Positions 52,556 through 63,198 are shown, counted from the stretch's first letter. The stretch is DNA of 64,000 nucleotides from Clostridium sp. AT4 (GCF_001517625.2 NZ_LN999826.1:186001-250000); one strand, 5' to 3'. Program-made: numbers and translations. The notes: generated by a model from the letters alone, not told the origin.

Positions 52556-53740
52556 ATGAACAAGGAACTGTTAGAGGCGATGGAGATATTGGAGAAAGAG
52601 AAAAATATCTCTAAGGATACCATGATCGAGGCGATCGAGAATTCCCTTATTACCGCCTGTAAGAATCATTTCGGAAAAGCTGACAACGTAAGAGTGGCGA
52701 TGAACCGGACCACAGGAGACTTTGCCGTATATGCGGAGAAGGAAGTTGTGGAAGAGGTAGAGGATTCCATTATGGAGATCAGTCTGGCAGATGCCCGTAT
52801 GATCAGCCCCAAGTATGTGATCGGGGATACGGTACAGGTACCGCTTGATTCCAAGAAGTTTGGCCGTATTGCCACACAGAATGCAAAGAATGTAATCTTA
52901 CAGAAGATCCGCGAGGAGGAGCGCAAGGCTCTTTACAATGACTATTACAGCATGGAAAAGGATGTTGCTACGGGTATTGTACAGCGTTACCTGGGCAGAA
53001 ACATCAGCATCAATCTGGGCAAAGTAGATGCGATTTTAAATGAGAGCGAGCAGGTAAAGGGAGAAACCTTCCGTCCCACAGAGCGTATCAAGGTATATAT
53101 CCTTGAGGTGAAGGACACCACCAAGGGCCCCAGGATCTCTGTATCCAGAACCCATCCGGATCTGGTAAAGCGTCTGTTTGAGGAGGAAGTATCCGAGGTT
53201 CATGACGGTACTGTAGAGATCAAGGCAATCGCCCGCGAGGCAGGCTCCCGTACAAAAATCGCCGTTAAGTCCAACGAGGCCGGGGTCGATCCTGTAGGCG
53301 CATGCGTAGGTGTAAACGGAGCCAGAGTCAATGCCATTGTAAATGAGCTGAGGGGCGAAAAGATCGACATTATCAACTGGGACGAAAATCCGGCCTATCT
53401 GATCGAAAATGCCTTAAGCCCTGCAAAGGTTATCTGCGTAGTGGCAGATGAAGAGGCAAGAGAGGCTCAGGTGATCGTGCCTGACTATCAGCTGTCCTTA
53501 GCGATCGGTAAAGAGGGACAGAACGCCAGACTGGCAGCCAGACTGACAGGCTTTAAGATTGATATCAAGAGCGAGACTCAGGCAAAGGAAATGGGACTCT
53601 TCGAGCAGATGGGCTTACAGTACGGCGACGGTCCGGCTCCTGTTTATGAGGAAGAAGGCTGCGGAAACGAAGAGGAGTACGAAGCTTCCGGGGAAGACGC
53701 CGCTCAGGATGACTACCAGGAAGAGAGCAGCGAACAGTAG
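52556..53740 (+). CDS. nusA: Transcription termination/antitermination factor NusA
   Basis: The 394-residue protein has the N-terminal polymerase-binding domain, an S1 domain (GIVQRYLGRNISINLGKVDAIL) and two KH domains (ACVGVNGARVNAIVNELRGEKIDIINW; LAIGKEGQNARLAARLTGFKIDI). The Glu/Asp-rich tail (from about 370) is usual in Firmicutes. It is 22 bases after rimP. Confidence 0.97.
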   Translation: MNKELLEAMEILEKEKNISKDTMIEAIENSLITACKNHFGKADNVRVAMNRTTGDFAVYAEKEVVEEVEDSIMEISLADARMISPKYVIGDTVQVPLDSKKFGRIATQNAKNVILQKIREEERKALYNDYYSMEKDVATGIVQRYLGRNISINLGKVDAILNESEQVKGETFRPTERIKVYILEVKDTTKGPRISVSRTHPDLVKRLFEEEVSEVHDGTVEIKAIAREAGSRTKIAVKSNEAGVDPVGACVGVNGARVNAIVNELRGEKIDIINWDENPAYLIENALSPAKVICVVADEEAREAQVIVPDYQLSLAIGKEGQNARLAARLTGFKIDIKSETQAKEMGLFEQMGLQYGDGPAPVYEEEGCGNEEEYEASGEDAAQDDYQEESSEQ

Positions 53741-53757
53741 GATTGGAGTGATAGAGA

Positions 53758-54033
53758 GTGAGTGGAAAGAAGATCCCTCTGAGGCAGTGTATCGGCTGCG
53801 GTGAGATGAAGAGCAAGAAAGAAATGATAAGAGTGATAAAAACCGCTGAGGACCAGATCCTGTTGGATGCTACAGGCCGCAAAAACGGCCGGGGCGCTTA
53901 CCTGTGTCCATCCATGGAATGTCTGAAGAAGGCCGTAAAGAGCCGCGGGCTGGAACGCTCCTTTAAAATGGCGATCCCCAAAGAGGTATATGAAGCTCTG
54001 GAAAAGGAGATGGAAGAACTTGGTAAACAGTAA
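53758..54033 (+). CDS. ylxR: YlxR (RnpM) RNA-binding protein
   Basis: The 91-residue protein begins PLRQCIGCGEMKSKKEMIRVIKT and contains GRGAYLCPSMECLKKA, the DUF448 signature. YlxR/RnpM binds RNase P RNA and other RNAs in Firmicutes. GTG 53758 follows GGAGTGATAGAGA. Confidence 0.92.
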   Translation: MSGKKIPLRQCIGCGEMKSKKEMIRVIKTAEDQILLDATGRKNGRGAYLCPSMECLKKAVKSRGLERSFKMAIPKEVYEALEKEMEELGKQ

Positions 54034-54355
54034 AAAGCTGCTGAGCCTGATCGGCCTTGCAACCAGGGCCAGAAAGGTGGTCAGCGGAGAGTTTTCAACG
54101 GAAAAGTCCGTTAAAAGCGGCAGATCCCGCATGGTGATCGTATCAGAGGAAGCTTCGGACAACACAAAGAAAATGTTCACAAATATGTGTGCTCACTATA
54201 AAGTCCCGATCTATCTGTTTGGTACAAAGGATGAACTCGGTCATGCCATGGGGCAGGAGTTTCGCGCTTCTCTCTCTGTGGAGGATGCAGGGTTCGCAAA
54301 GTCAATGGCAGCACTGATGAATGTAAATGGAGGTAGTTTGAATGAAAGTAAGTGA
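54020..54355 (+). CDS. ylxQ: YlxQ ribosomal L7Ae-like protein
   Basis: The 111-residue L7Ae/L30e-family protein binds kink-turn [37 protein letters not shown] is the core. TTG 54020 is chosen because AAGGAG is 10 bases upstream, and because the product then begins [18 protein letters not shown] like other members; it overlaps ylxR by 14 bases. Confidence 0.88.
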   Translation: MVNSKKLLSLIGLATRARKVVSGEFSTEKSVKSGRSRMVIVSEEASDNTKKMFTNMCAHYKVPIYLFGTKDELGHAMGQEFRASLSVEDAGFAKSMAALMNVNGGSLNESK

Positions 54356-57209
54356 ACTGGCAAATGAACTGGGCAAAACCAGTAAAGAGGTATTAGATAT
54401 AGTAAAGCAGAAGGATCAGTCTGCCGCTCTGTTTGCTGCATCCAGCTTATCCGGCGACCAGGAAGCCATGGTGCGGGCGGCAGTGAGCCAGAAAAAGGAA
54501 GCTCCAAAGGCTTCTGAAAACGGTGCAAAGGCAGAACCTGCAAAGAAGAAGCTGACCGCTGTATTCCGTCCACAGAACGCACAGCAGCAGATAAAGCGTC
54601 CTGTTCCAAAGCAGGCTCCGAAAAAGGAAGCTCCTGTCTCAGCAGCTTCCGAAGCAAAGGCTCCTGCAGCAGCGAGACCAGAGGCTCAGCCTGAGGAGAG
54701 AACCGGGACAAGAGAGAACCGCAGCCGTGATACAAGAGGCGAGATGCGCAGCCAGAACCGTGACGGACGCACTGGAGCCGGCAGAGGCGAAGGAAGAGTC
54801 CGCGATACAAGAGACGGCCGTCAGGGCGGTTTTGGAGGAAACAGAGAAGGAAGCCGTGATGGAAGAAGCAGCGGCTTCGGAAACAGAGAAGGGAACCGCG
54901 ATGGAAGAAGCGGCGGCTTCGGAAACAGAGAAGGAAACCGTGACGGAAGAAGCGGCAGCTTCGGAAACAGAGAAGGAAACCGTGACGGAAGAAACGGCAG
55001 CTTCGGAAACAGAGAAGGAAACCGTGATGGAAGAAGCGGCAGCTTCGGAAACAGAGAAGGGAACCGCGATGGAAGAAGCGGCGGTTTCGGAAACAGAGAA
55101 GGAAACCGTGACGGAAGAAACGGCGGTTTCGGAGGAAACAGAGACGGCCGTCAGGGCGGTTTTGGAAACCGTGACGGAAGAAGCGGCGGTTTTGGTCAGG
55201 ATAAGGACAGAGATTCCAGAAGTACGGGAAACCGTGACAGCCGCAGAGGAAACGGAAGAGACGCAGGACGTTCTTCTTCCTTTGACAGCCCGATCCAGAC
55301 AAAGCCAAGCAGTACCCGTCAGACCAATAAGAACGCTCATAAGAATGACCGTTTCGACAAGAGAGACCGGGAAGAGGACGGCAAGAAGGCACCAAAGACA
55401 GGAAAGGGAGCTTTCATTATGCCGCAGCCTAAGAAGGAAGAGGCCAAGGTGGAGGATATTAAGACGATCACTCTGCCTGAGCGCTTAACTATCAAGGAGC
55501 TGGCAGATAAGATGAAGCTTCAGCCGTCTGTTATCGTAAAGAAGCTGTTCTTAAAGGGCCAGATGGTTACCTTAAACCAGGAAATTGACTATGAGCAGGC
55601 TGAAGAGATTGCAATGGAGTTTGATGTACTCTGTGAGCAGGAAGAAAAGGTAGATGTGATCGCAGAACTCTTAAAGGAAGACGAGGAGAAGGCGGAAGAT
55701 ATGGTTCCCAGACCTCCGGTAGTCTGCGTTATGGGCCATGTTGACCATGGTAAAACCTCTCTTCTGGATGCAATCCGCAAGACAAATGTAACTGCAAGAG
55801 AGGCAGGCGGCATCACCCAGCATATCGGTGCTTCCGTGATCGAGATCAATGACAGAAAGATCACCTTCCTTGATACACCGGGACATGAGGCGTTTACCGC
55901 CATGCGTATGAGAGGCGCTCAGTCTACGGATATCGCTATCCTGGTTGTAGCGGCAGACGACGGCGTGATGCCACAGACCGTAGAGGCCATTAACCATGCA
56001 AAGGCGGCAGGAGTTGAGATCATTGTTGCCATCAACAAGATCGATAAGCCAAGCGCCAATATTGATAAAGTAAAGCAGGAGCTGTCTGAATATGAGCTGA
56101 TCCCTGAGGACTGGGGCGGCAGCACGATTTTCGTGCCGGTTTCCGCGCATACCAGAGAGGGCGTAACGGATCTTCTGGAAATGGTGCTTCTGACAGCAGA
56201 CGTTCTGGAGTTAAAGGCAAATCCAAACCGTAAGGGAAGAGGCCTTGTGATCGAGGCGGAGCTGGATAAGGGCAAGGGTCCTGTTGCTACGGTGCTGGTA
56301 CAGAAGGGAACCCTTCGTGTAGGCGAGACCATTGCCGCCGGTTCCTGTTACGGAAAGATCCGTGCCATGATGGACGACAGAGGACGCCGTGTAAAGGAAG
56401 CAGGGCCTTCCACACCGGTTGAGATCCTCGGTTTAAATGACGTTCCTCAGGCCGGAGAAGTATTTGTTGCAACTGAAAATGAAAAAGAGGCAAGAAGCTT
56501 TGCAGAGACCTTCATTTCCGAGGGCAAGAACAAGCTCATCGAGGATACGAAGGCGAAGCTGTCTCTGGACGATCTGTTCAGCCAGATCAAGGCAGGAAAC
56601 GTAAAGGAACTGCCTCTGATCATCAAGGCAGACGTACAGGGTTCCGTAGAAGCTGTAAAGCAGAGCCTTACAAGACTCTCAAACGAAGAGGTAGTGGTAA
56701 AGGTAATCCATGGCGGCGTAGGTGCGATCAACGAGTCCGACGTAACTCTGGCATCTGCTTCCAATGCGATCATCATTGGCTTCAATGTGCGGCCTGATGC
56801 CACAGCTAAATCCATTGCAGAGCGTGAAAAGGTAGATCTTCGTCTCTACAGGGTTATCTACCAGGCCATTGAGGACGTAGAGGCAGCTATGAAGGGTATG
56901 TTAGACCCTGTATTTGAAGAAAAGGTCATCGGCCATGCGGTCATCCGCCAGCTGTTCAAGGCTTCCGGCGTGGGAACCATCGCGGGCTCCTATGTGCTGG
57001 ACGGAAAGTTCCAGAGAGGCTGCAGCTGCCGTATTACCCGCGAGGGAGAGCAGATTTACGAAGGACCGTTAGCATCCTTAAAGCGTTTCAAGGATGACGT
57101 TAAGGAAGTAGCGGCAGGCTATGAGTGCGGTCTTGTATTTGAGAAATTCAACGACCTTAAGGAAGATGACGTAATCGAGGCTTACACCATGGTAGAGGTG
57201 CCAAGGTAA
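54342..57209 (+). CDS. infB: Translation initiation factor IF-2
   Basis: The 955-residue GTPase is longer than usual. It has an N-terminal IF2N-like start ([26 protein letters not shown]), a Lys/Ala/Pro-rich stretch, a Gly/Arg/Asn/Asp-rich repeat (residues about 165-300), a second IF2N domain, then G1 [13 protein letters not shown]3 DTPGHEAF and G4 NKID, and the C1-C2 domains. It guides fMet-tRNA to the 30S subunit. The repeat has 14-residue units ([14 protein letters not shown]). Start overlaps ylxQ by 14 bases. Confidence 0.96.
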   Translation: MKVSELANELGKTSKEVLDIVKQKDQSAALFAASSLSGDQEAMVRAAVSQKKEAPKASENGAKAEPAKKKLTAVFRPQNAQQQIKRPVPKQAPKKEAPVSAASEAKAPAAARPEAQPEERTGTRENRSRDTRGEMRSQNRDGRTGAGRGEGRVRDTRDGRQGGFGGNREGSRDGRSSGFGNREGNRDGRSGGFGNREGNRDGRSGSFGNREGNRDGRNGSFGNREGNRDGRSGSFGNREGNRDGRSGGFGNREGNRDGRNGGFGGNRDGRQGGFGNRDGRSGGFGQDKDRDSRSTGNRDSRRGNGRDAGRSSSFDSPIQTKPSSTRQTNKNAHKNDRFDKRDREEDGKKAPKTGKGAFIMPQPKKEEAKVEDIKTITLPERLTIKELADKMKLQPSVIVKKLFLKGQMVTLNQEIDYEQAEEIAMEFDVLCEQEEKVDVIAELLKEDEEKAEDMVPRPPVVCVMGHVDHGKTSLLDAIRKTNVTAREAGGITQHIGASVIEINDRKITFLDTPGHEAFTAMRMRGAQSTDIAILVVAADDGVMPQTVEAINHAKAAGVEIIVAINKIDKPSANIDKVKQELSEYELIPEDWGGSTIFVPVSAHTREGVTDLLEMVLLTADVLELKANPNRKGRGLVIEAELDKGKGPVATVLVQKGTLRVGETIAAGSCYGKIRAMMDDRGRRVKEAGPSTPVEILGLNDVPQAGEVFVATENEKEARSFAETFISEGKNKLIEDTKAKLSLDDLFSQIKAGNVKELPLIIKADVQGSVEAVKQSLTRLSNEEVVVKVIHGGVGAINESDVTLASASNAIIIGFNVRPDATAKSIAEREKVDLRLYRVIYQAIEDVEAAMKGMLDPVFEEKVIGHAVIRQLFKASGVGTIAGSYVLDGKFQRGCSCRITREGEQIYEGPLASLKRFKDDVKEVAAGYECGLVFEKFNDLKEDDVIEAYTMVEVPR
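54837..55140 (+). repeat. 42-bp tandem repeats inside infB
   Basis: The 14-codon unit beginning GGAAACAGAGAAGG starts at 54837, 54879, 54921, 54963, 55005, 55047 and 55089, a constant 42 bases apart; the flanks are shorter relatives. Because 42 is a multiple of 3 all reading frames stay open, giving long spurious ORFs in other frames. Copy number is likely to vary between strains. Confidence 0.9.
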
Positions 57210-57248
57210 GAGCCGTTTCGGGTAATGCATACCGGAAAGGAAATATAA

Positions 57249-57629
57249 ATGCGTAAAAACAGCATCAAGAACACAAGGATTAATATGGAGGTTCAGAGGG
57301 AATTAAGCGAGATCATCCGCTCTGGAATTAAGGATCCGCGCATCCATCCCATGACCAGTGTGGTTGCCGTGGAAGTGACCCCTGATTTAAAATACTGCAA
57401 GGCATATATCAGTGTTCTGGGCGACGAGGAAGCAGCGAAGGCGACCGTTGAGGGCCTTCGCAGCGCCTCTTCCTATGTGCGCAGAGAGCTTGCAAGAAGA
57501 GTGAACCTGCGCAATACGCCGGAAATCAAATTTATTCTGGACCAGTCCATTGAATATGGCGTAAATATGTCAAAACTGATTGATGAAGTGACAAAGGATC
57601 TCCATGACGAGGATGAGGAGGGACTGTAA
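57249..57629 (+). CDS. rbfA: Ribosome-binding factor A
   Basis: The 126-residue KH-fold protein (RINMEVQRELSEIIRSGIKDPRIHPMTSVVAVEVTPDLKYCKAYISVLGDEE) is required for 16S processing. It follows infB and precedes nrnA, the common order. Confidence 0.96.
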   Translation: MRKNSIKNTRINMEVQRELSEIIRSGIKDPRIHPMTSVVAVEVTPDLKYCKAYISVLGDEEAAKATVEGLRSASSYVRRELARRVNLRNTPEIKFILDQSIEYGVNMSKLIDEVTKDLHDEDEEGL

Positions 57630-58598
57630 ATGACGGTTCTGGAACAGATGCTGGAGCAAACCGGATCGGTCGTTATTTTAGGCCATGTAAGGCCGGACGG
57701 CGACTGTCTGGGTTCGACTCTGGGACTTTATCACTACATTCAGACCAATTATCCGGCCATCCGGGCAGCGGTATATCTGGAAGAAAGCTCACCGAAGTTT
57801 GGATATCTCGCAGGCTATGATGCGATCCTCCATGAAACAGATGAGGAACGCTATGAGCTTTGCATCTGTCTGGACTGTGGAGATGAAGAACGGCTGGGAT
57901 CCTTTGGCGTTTTTCTTGCCAATGCGTCAAAGAGTCTGTGTCTGGATCACCATATTACCAATACCCGCTTCTGCGAGGTAAATCTGGTATCTGAAAATGC
58001 AAGCTCTACCTGCGAGGTCCTGTTTGAACAGCTGGATGAGGAAAAGATTGATAAAGCTGCGGCCGAGTGCCTGTATACAGGCCTGATCCATGATACAGGA
58101 GTATTTAAATACTCCTGTACCAGCGCCCGTACCATGGAAATCGCGGGAAAGCTGATGGCAAAAGGGATTGACTTCGGCTCTATTATCGATAACAGCTTTT
58201 ATAAAAAGACCTATGTCCAGAACCAGATTCTGGGCCGTGCTCTTCTGGAAAGCATTACCTTTTTGGACGGAAAATGCATTTTCAGTGCTCTGCGTCAGTC
58301 GGAAATGGAGTTTTATGGGGTAAATGGAAAGGATATGGACGGCATTATTGACCAGCTGCGTCTTACCGAAGGCGTGGAGGTAGCCATTTTCATGTACCAG
58401 ACCGGCCCTCAGGAATTTAAGGTAAGCCTCCGTTCCCAGAATGCGGTAGATGTAAGCAGGATCGCATCCTACTTCGGCGGCGGCGGCCATGTGCGTGCAG
58501 CGGGCTGTACCATGTCTGGAAGAATCCATGACGTAGTCAATAATCTGTCGCTCCACATCGCCAAGCAGTTAGATGCAGCCGGCCCTCAGGAGGAATAA
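57630..58598 (+). CDS. nrnA: DHH/DHHA1 phosphoesterase (NrnA, oligoribonuclease/pAp phosphatase)
   Basis: The 322-residue protein has the DHH motifs GHVRPDGDCLGS, CLDCGDEERLG, DHHITN and the DHHA1 Gly-rich GGGGHVRAAGCTMSG. It degrades nanoRNA and dephosphorylates pAp. ATG 57630 directly follows the rbfA stop. The usual place in this operon. Confidence 0.93.
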   Translation: MTVLEQMLEQTGSVVILGHVRPDGDCLGSTLGLYHYIQTNYPAIRAAVYLEESSPKFGYLAGYDAILHETDEERYELCICLDCGDEERLGSFGVFLANASKSLCLDHHITNTRFCEVNLVSENASSTCEVLFEQLDEEKIDKAAAECLYTGLIHDTGVFKYSCTSARTMEIAGKLMAKGIDFGSIIDNSFYKKTYVQNQILGRALLESITFLDGKCIFSALRQSEMEFYGVNGKDMDGIIDQLRLTEGVEVAIFMYQTGPQEFKVSLRSQNAVDVSRIASYFGGGGHVRAAGCTMSGRIHDVVNNLSLHIAKQLDAAGPQEE

Positions 58599-59555
58599 AT
58601 GTACCACGGGATTATCAATGTATATAAGGAGCCGGGCTACACATCCCACGATGTGGTGGCCCGGCTCAGAGGGATTTTAAAGCAGAAAAAAATCGGCCAC
58701 ACCGGAACGCTGGATCCGGCGGCAGAAGGTGTGCTTCCGGTATGTTTAGGAATGGGCACAAGACTGTGCGATATGCTGGCAGACCGGACAAAGACCTACG
58801 AGGCAGTGCTTCTTTTAGGCTGCTCCACAGATACGCAGGATACTACAGGAACGATCCTTACAGAGAACCGGGAAAAAGCCCTGGCTCTGGATCCGGAGAC
58901 GGCAGAGAAAGTGATTCTGGGATTTAAGGGAGATTATGACCAGATCCCCCCCATGTATTCCGCCTTAAAGGTGGACGGGAAAAAGCTCTGCGACCTGGCC
59001 CGTGCAGGAAAGGAAGTGGAGCGGAAGGCCAGAAGAGTACAGATTCTGGAGATTTCCATCTTAAATATGGAGCTTCCCAGAGTATCCATCCGGGTTACCT
59101 GCTCCAAAGGCACCTACATACGGACCTTGTGCGACGATATCGGAAGAGAACTGGGCACAGGGGGATGTATGGAGCATCTTCTCAGGACAAGAGTGGATCG
59201 TTTTTTAGTGGAGGACAGTCTGAAGCTGGATGAGATCGAACAGCTGAGAGACATGGATGGCCTTGAGGAGAAAATTTACACGGTGGAGGAGGCGCTGGAG
59301 GCTTATCCGGCGGTCTACACTCTGCCGGAAGGAGATAAAAATCTCAAAAACGGAAATCCCTGCTTTAGGCAGCAGCTGGATCTTTTAAGAGACGGCGCGC
59401 CGGAAATATGGGAAGATGGGGATCGGTTCCGGTTTTACAACAGCGAAGGCAGATTCAAGGGAGTTTATCAGTATCAGGAAGAAAAACATTGGTGGAAGCC
59501 CTGGAAAATGTTTGACCTGGATCCGGATACCTTTAAGGGGGCAGCCAGACCATGA
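58599..59555 (+). CDS. truB: tRNA pseudouridine(55) synthase
   Basis: The 318-residue enzyme contains KIGHTGTLDPAAEGVLPVCLG, in which the Asp is catalytic, and SKGTYIRTLCDDIGRELG. It makes pseudouridine 55 in the T-loop of tRNAs. It begins immediately after the nrnA stop and overlaps ribF by four bases (ATGA). Confidence 0.96.
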   Translation: MYHGIINVYKEPGYTSHDVVARLRGILKQKKIGHTGTLDPAAEGVLPVCLGMGTRLCDMLADRTKTYEAVLLLGCSTDTQDTTGTILTENREKALALDPETAEKVILGFKGDYDQIPPMYSALKVDGKKLCDLARAGKEVERKARRVQILEISILNMELPRVSIRVTCSKGTYIRTLCDDIGRELGTGGCMEHLLRTRVDRFLVEDSLKLDEIEQLRDMDGLEEKIYTVEEALEAYPAVYTLPEGDKNLKNGNPCFRQQLDLLRDGAPEIWEDGDRFRFYNSEGRFKGVYQYQEEKHWWKPWKMFDLDPDTFKGAARP

Positions 59556-60493
59556 AATATATCGCAGATACCACAGAATTTCAGATCACAGAACCTACCA
59601 TCGTAACACTGGGGAAATTTGACGGCAGGCACCGGGGCCATCAGAAGCTTCTGCGTGCCATGAAGGATTTAAAAGGCAAAACAGGCTGGGCTACAGCCAT
59701 TTTCACTTTTTCCATTGCACCTGCAGCGGTGATGAAGGGAGAGCCGGAAACGGTGATCACTACCAGCCTGGAACGCCGCCGGAACATGGAAAAGATGGAT
59801 ATTGACTATCTGGTGGAATATCCATTTGACGATCAGGTGCGGCGAATGGCCCCGGAGGATTTTGTTGTTCAGATCCTGTCCGGCCGGATGAAGGCGGCTG
59901 CCATTGTAGTAGGTCCGGACTGCAGCTTCGGCTATCAGGGAGCAGGGAATGCAGAGCTTTTAAGAAAGCTGGCAGCCTCCTGCGGCTACAGTCTTTATGT
60001 CATTGAAAAAGAGCAGGATGAAGACCGGCACAGGGATATAAGCAGCACCTACATCCGGGAGGAGCTGGCCTGCGGAAACGTAGCCAAGGCCAATGAGCTT
60101 TTGGGAGAACCCTATGCCATCCATGGGAAGGTGGTTCACGGGAATCATATCGGAGGCGCGGTCCTGGGATTTCCAACCGCCAATCTGATCCCTCCCGCCA
60201 TTAAGCGCCTTCCCAGGTACGGCGTTTACGTTTCGAGAGTTCTGGTTGATGGTGTCTATTATCAGGGAGTTACAAATATTGGGAAAAAGCCCACGGTAGA
60301 GGGCGACAATCCCCCCGGAGCCGAGACATATATCATGGGTCTGGACCGGGATATTTACGGAAGCACCATAGAAGTGCAGCTTTTGGATTTTATCAGAGGA
60401 GAACGAAAATTTGATTCTCTGGAAGAACTAAAGGGGCAGATCAGCCGGGATAAGGAGGCTGCGGCGGGATTTTTTGAGAAAAAATTCAAATAA
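59552..60493 (+). CDS. ribF: Bifunctional riboflavin kinase / FAD synthetase
   Basis: The 313-residue protein has the N-terminal nucleotidyltransferase domain (LGKFDGRHRGHQKLLR with the GHxxL-like motif; SSTYIREEL) and the C-terminal flavokinase domain (GFPTANLIPPAIKRLPRYGVYV). It makes FMN and FAD. Coupled to truB by overlap. Confidence 0.95.
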   Translation: MKYIADTTEFQITEPTIVTLGKFDGRHRGHQKLLRAMKDLKGKTGWATAIFTFSIAPAAVMKGEPETVITTSLERRRNMEKMDIDYLVEYPFDDQVRRMAPEDFVVQILSGRMKAAAIVVGPDCSFGYQGAGNAELLRKLAASCGYSLYVIEKEQDEDRHRDISSTYIREELACGNVAKANELLGEPYAIHGKVVHGNHIGGAVLGFPTANLIPPAIKRLPRYGVYVSRVLVDGVYYQGVTNIGKKPTVEGDNPPGAETYIMGLDRDIYGSTIEVQLLDFIRGERKFDSLEELKGQISRDKEAAAGFFEKKFK

Positions 60494-60499
60494 AAAGAG

Positions 60500-60528
60500 T
60501 TTACAATCCCCGCACCCTATGCTATACT
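60500..60528 (+). promoter_or_regulatory. Promoter of rpsO
   Basis: TTTACA (60500-60505), a 17-bp spacer and TATACT (60523-60528). The leader of about 100 bases has short GC-rich complementary segments, which could form the S15 autoregulatory site known from other bacteria. Confidence 0.65.
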
Positions 60529-60633
60529 AAATCGGTATGAACAGACGCCGATGCCCCGTTGTCCGGTGACTCCAGCCGGCAGCCTGGTTTACGGTTAGAT
60601 TCAGTAAAATTATTTTAACAGGAGGAAATTACC

Positions 60634-60900
60634 ATGATTTCTAAGGAAAAGAAGGCACAGATTATCGCAGAGTACGGCCGTAAGGCTGGAGACACAGGTT
60701 CACCAGAGGTTCAGATCGCTATCCTCACAGAGAGAATCACAGAGCTGACAGCACATCTGCAGCAGAATCCAAAGGATCATCATTCCAGACGCGGTCTGCT
60801 GATGATGGTTGGTCAGAGAAGAGGTCTTCTGGACTACTTAAAGAAGACAGATCTGGAAGGCTATCGTGCACTGATCGAGAAGCTGGGCATCAGAAAGTAA
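60634..60900 (+). CDS. rpsO: 30S ribosomal protein S15
   Basis: The 88-residue protein is typical: [63 protein letters not shown] 60634 has AACAGGAGGAAAT upstream. It is followed by a terminator and then pnp, the usual order. Confidence 0.97.
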   Translation: MISKEKKAQIIAEYGRKAGDTGSPEVQIAILTERITELTAHLQQNPKDHHSRRGLLMMVGQRRGLLDYLKKTDLEGYRALIEKLGIRK

Positions 60901-60912
60901 TTCATGAAACAT

Positions 60913-60942
60913 CAGGGTGGAGCGCAAGTTCCACCCTGTTTT
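60913..60942 (+). terminator. Terminator after rpsO
   Basis: CAGGGTGGA (60913-60921) pairs with TCCACCCTG (60930-60938), followed by TTTT. Confidence 0.75.
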
Positions 60943-61093
60943 ACACCAGAAAACAGGATTGGACGCAGAAGGTTCACTCCGGGATTGCTGATGTGTTCCA
61001 AAGGATTCTTTGGCCCAGATCAGTAGTTTCGGCGTCTTTCTGCACCTGTGATAAGACCTGGCGTTGGCATTAAAAAAGAAAAGGAGACAAACC

Positions 61094-63187
61094 ATGTTTA
61101 AAAGTTTCAGTATGGACCTGGCCGGCCGTAAGCTGACCGTAGAGATCGGCAGAGTAGCAGCTCAGGCAAACGGCGCTGCATTTATGCATTACGGCGATAC
61201 CGTTGTTCTTTCTACCGCAACGGCATCCTCAAAGCCCAGAGAGGGCATTGATTTCTTCCCTTTAAGCGTAGAATATGAGGAGAAGCTTTACGCAGTAGGC
61301 AAAATTCCGGGTGGATTTAATAAGAGAGAGGGAAAGGCTTCTGAAAATGCCATTCTGACCTCCCGTGTGATCGACCGCCCCATGCGTCCTCTGTTTCCGA
61401 AGGACTACCGCAATGACGTAACTCTGGACAACGTAGTTATGTCTGTAGATCCGGAGTGCAGCCCTGAGCTGACTGCCATGCTGGGTTCTGCCATTGCAAC
61501 CAGCATTTCCGATATTCCCTTTGACGGCCCCTGCGCAACGACTCAGGTAGGCTTGATCGACGGCGAATTTATCATTAACCCAACTGCTGACCAGAAGCGC
61601 GTATCCGACCTGGCTCTGACCGTAGCATCTACCAGAGAAAAGGTGATCATGATCGAGGCCGGCGCCAATGAGGTTCCCGAGCAGACAGTGATCGACGCTA
61701 TTTTCAAGGCCCATGAGGTAAATCAGGAGATTATCCGCTTTATTGATACCATTGTGGCAGAGTGCGGAAAGGAAAAGCACACATACGAGAGCTGTGCCGT
61801 ACCGGAGGAGCTTTTTGCTGCCATCCGCGAGCTGGTTCCGCCTCAGGAGATGGAAGAGGCTGTATTTACGGATGACAAGCAGACCCGTGACAAGAACATG
61901 GATGCCATCACAGCCCGTCTGGAAGAGGCATTTGCAGAAAATGAAGAGTGGCTGCCTTTAGTAGGAGACGCCATTTACCAGTATGAGAAAAAGACCGTCC
62001 GCAAGATGATCTTAAAGGATCACAAGCGTCCCGACGGCCGTGCCATCGATCAGATCCGTCCTCTGGCAGCTGAGATCGATCTTCTGCCCAGAGTACATGG
62101 TTCCGGTATGTTCACCCGCGGTCAGACTCAGATCTTAAATGCCTGCACCCTGGCGCCTTTATCTGAGGCTCAGAAGATTGACGGCATGGATGTAAATGAG
62201 ACAAGCAAGCGTTATATGCATCATTATAACTTCCCCTCCTTTTCTGTAGGTGAGACAAAGCCAAGCAGAGGACCGGGCAGAAGGGAAATCGGACACGGCG
62301 CTCTGGCTGAGAAGGCACTGGTTCCTGTGCTTCCAAGCGAGGAAGAGTTCCCATATGCGATCCGTACCGTATCTGAGACCATGGAGTCCAACGGTTCCAC
62401 CTCTCAGGCAAGTATCTGTGCGTCTACTCTGTCCTTAATGGCAGCAGGCGTACCGATTAAGGAGATGGTAGCGGGTATTTCCTGCGGTCTGGTAACAGGC
62501 GAGACCGATGATGATTATATCGTTCTCACCGATATCCAGGGTCTGGAGGACTTCTTTGGCGATATGGACTTTAAGGTAGGCGGTACAAAGAACGGTATCA
62601 CAGCCATCCAGATGGATATTAAGATCCACGGCCTTACACGCCCCATTATCGAGGAGGCCATTGCCAGAACAAGACAGGCCAGAATGTACATTCTGGAGGA
62701 AGTGATGAAGCCTGTGATTTCTGAGCCGAGAAAGCATTTAAGCCCATATGCTCCAAAGATCAAGCAGATCACCATTGATCCTCAGAAGATCGGTGATGTG
62801 GTAGGAAAGCAGGGCAAGGTAATCAACAAGATCATCGAGGAAACCGGCGTTAAGATTGACATTTCCGATGAGGGTTCTGTAAATGTATGCGGTACGGATG
62901 AGGCTATGATCGACCGTGCCATTGCTATCATCACCAGCATTGTAACGGACATTGAGGCCGGTATGGTATTTACAGGCAAGGTTGTACGCATCATGAACTT
63001 CGGCGCCTTTGTACAGCTGGCTCCCAATAAGGACGGTATGGTGCACATTTCCAAGCTGTCCGATAAGAGAGTGGGCAAGGTTGAAGATGTGGTAAATATC
63101 GGAGACGAGGTTACTGTAAAGGTAACAGAAGTAGATAAAATGGGCCGTATTAACCTGACCATGAGACCAAGCGATCTGGCAGAATAA
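61094..63187 (+). CDS. pnp: Polyribonucleotide nucleotidyltransferase
   Basis: The 697-residue phosphorolytic exoribonuclease has two RNase PH domains (LTVEIGRVAAQANGAAFMHYGDTVVLSTAT; ILNACTLAPLSEAQKIDG...SGVGETKPSRGPGRREIGHG-type), a KH domain (IGDVVGKQGKVINKIIEETGVKIDI) and a C-terminal S1 domain (GMVFTGKVVRIMNFGAFVQLAPNKDGMVHISKL). ATG 61094 has AAAGGAGACAAACC upstream. It degrades RNA from the 3' end. Confidence 0.97.
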   Translation: MFKSFSMDLAGRKLTVEIGRVAAQANGAAFMHYGDTVVLSTATASSKPREGIDFFPLSVEYEEKLYAVGKIPGGFNKREGKASENAILTSRVIDRPMRPLFPKDYRNDVTLDNVVMSVDPECSPELTAMLGSAIATSISDIPFDGPCATTQVGLIDGEFIINPTADQKRVSDLALTVASTREKVIMIEAGANEVPEQTVIDAIFKAHEVNQEIIRFIDTIVAECGKEKHTYESCAVPEELFAAIRELVPPQEMEEAVFTDDKQTRDKNMDAITARLEEAFAENEEWLPLVGDAIYQYEKKTVRKMILKDHKRPDGRAIDQIRPLAAEIDLLPRVHGSGMFTRGQTQILNACTLAPLSEAQKIDGMDVNETSKRYMHHYNFPSFSVGETKPSRGPGRREIGHGALAEKALVPVLPSEEEFPYAIRTVSETMESNGSTSQASICASTLSLMAAGVPIKEMVAGISCGLVTGETDDDYIVLTDIQGLEDFFGDMDFKVGGTKNGITAIQMDIKIHGLTRPIIEEAIARTRQARMYILEEVMKPVISEPRKHLSPYAPKIKQITIDPQKIGDVVGKQGKVINKIIEETGVKIDISDEGSVNVCGTDEAMIDRAIAIITSIVTDIEAGMVFTGKVVRIMNFGAFVQLAPNKDGMVHISKLSDKRVGKVEDVVNIGDEVTVKVTEVDKMGRINLTMRPSDLAE

Positions 63188-63198
63188 AGATGGACCGT

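Noticed and set aside
54241-55395. Minus-strand 384-codon ORF opposite infB
   Set aside because: Same cause as above; the Arg/Phe/Cys-rich repeat is an artefact of the reverse complement.
54727-55488. Alternative-frame 253-codon ORF overlapping infB
   Set aside because: It results from the 42-bp repeat staying open in several frames; its Glu/Thr-rich product has no start signal and infB is unquestionably coding.
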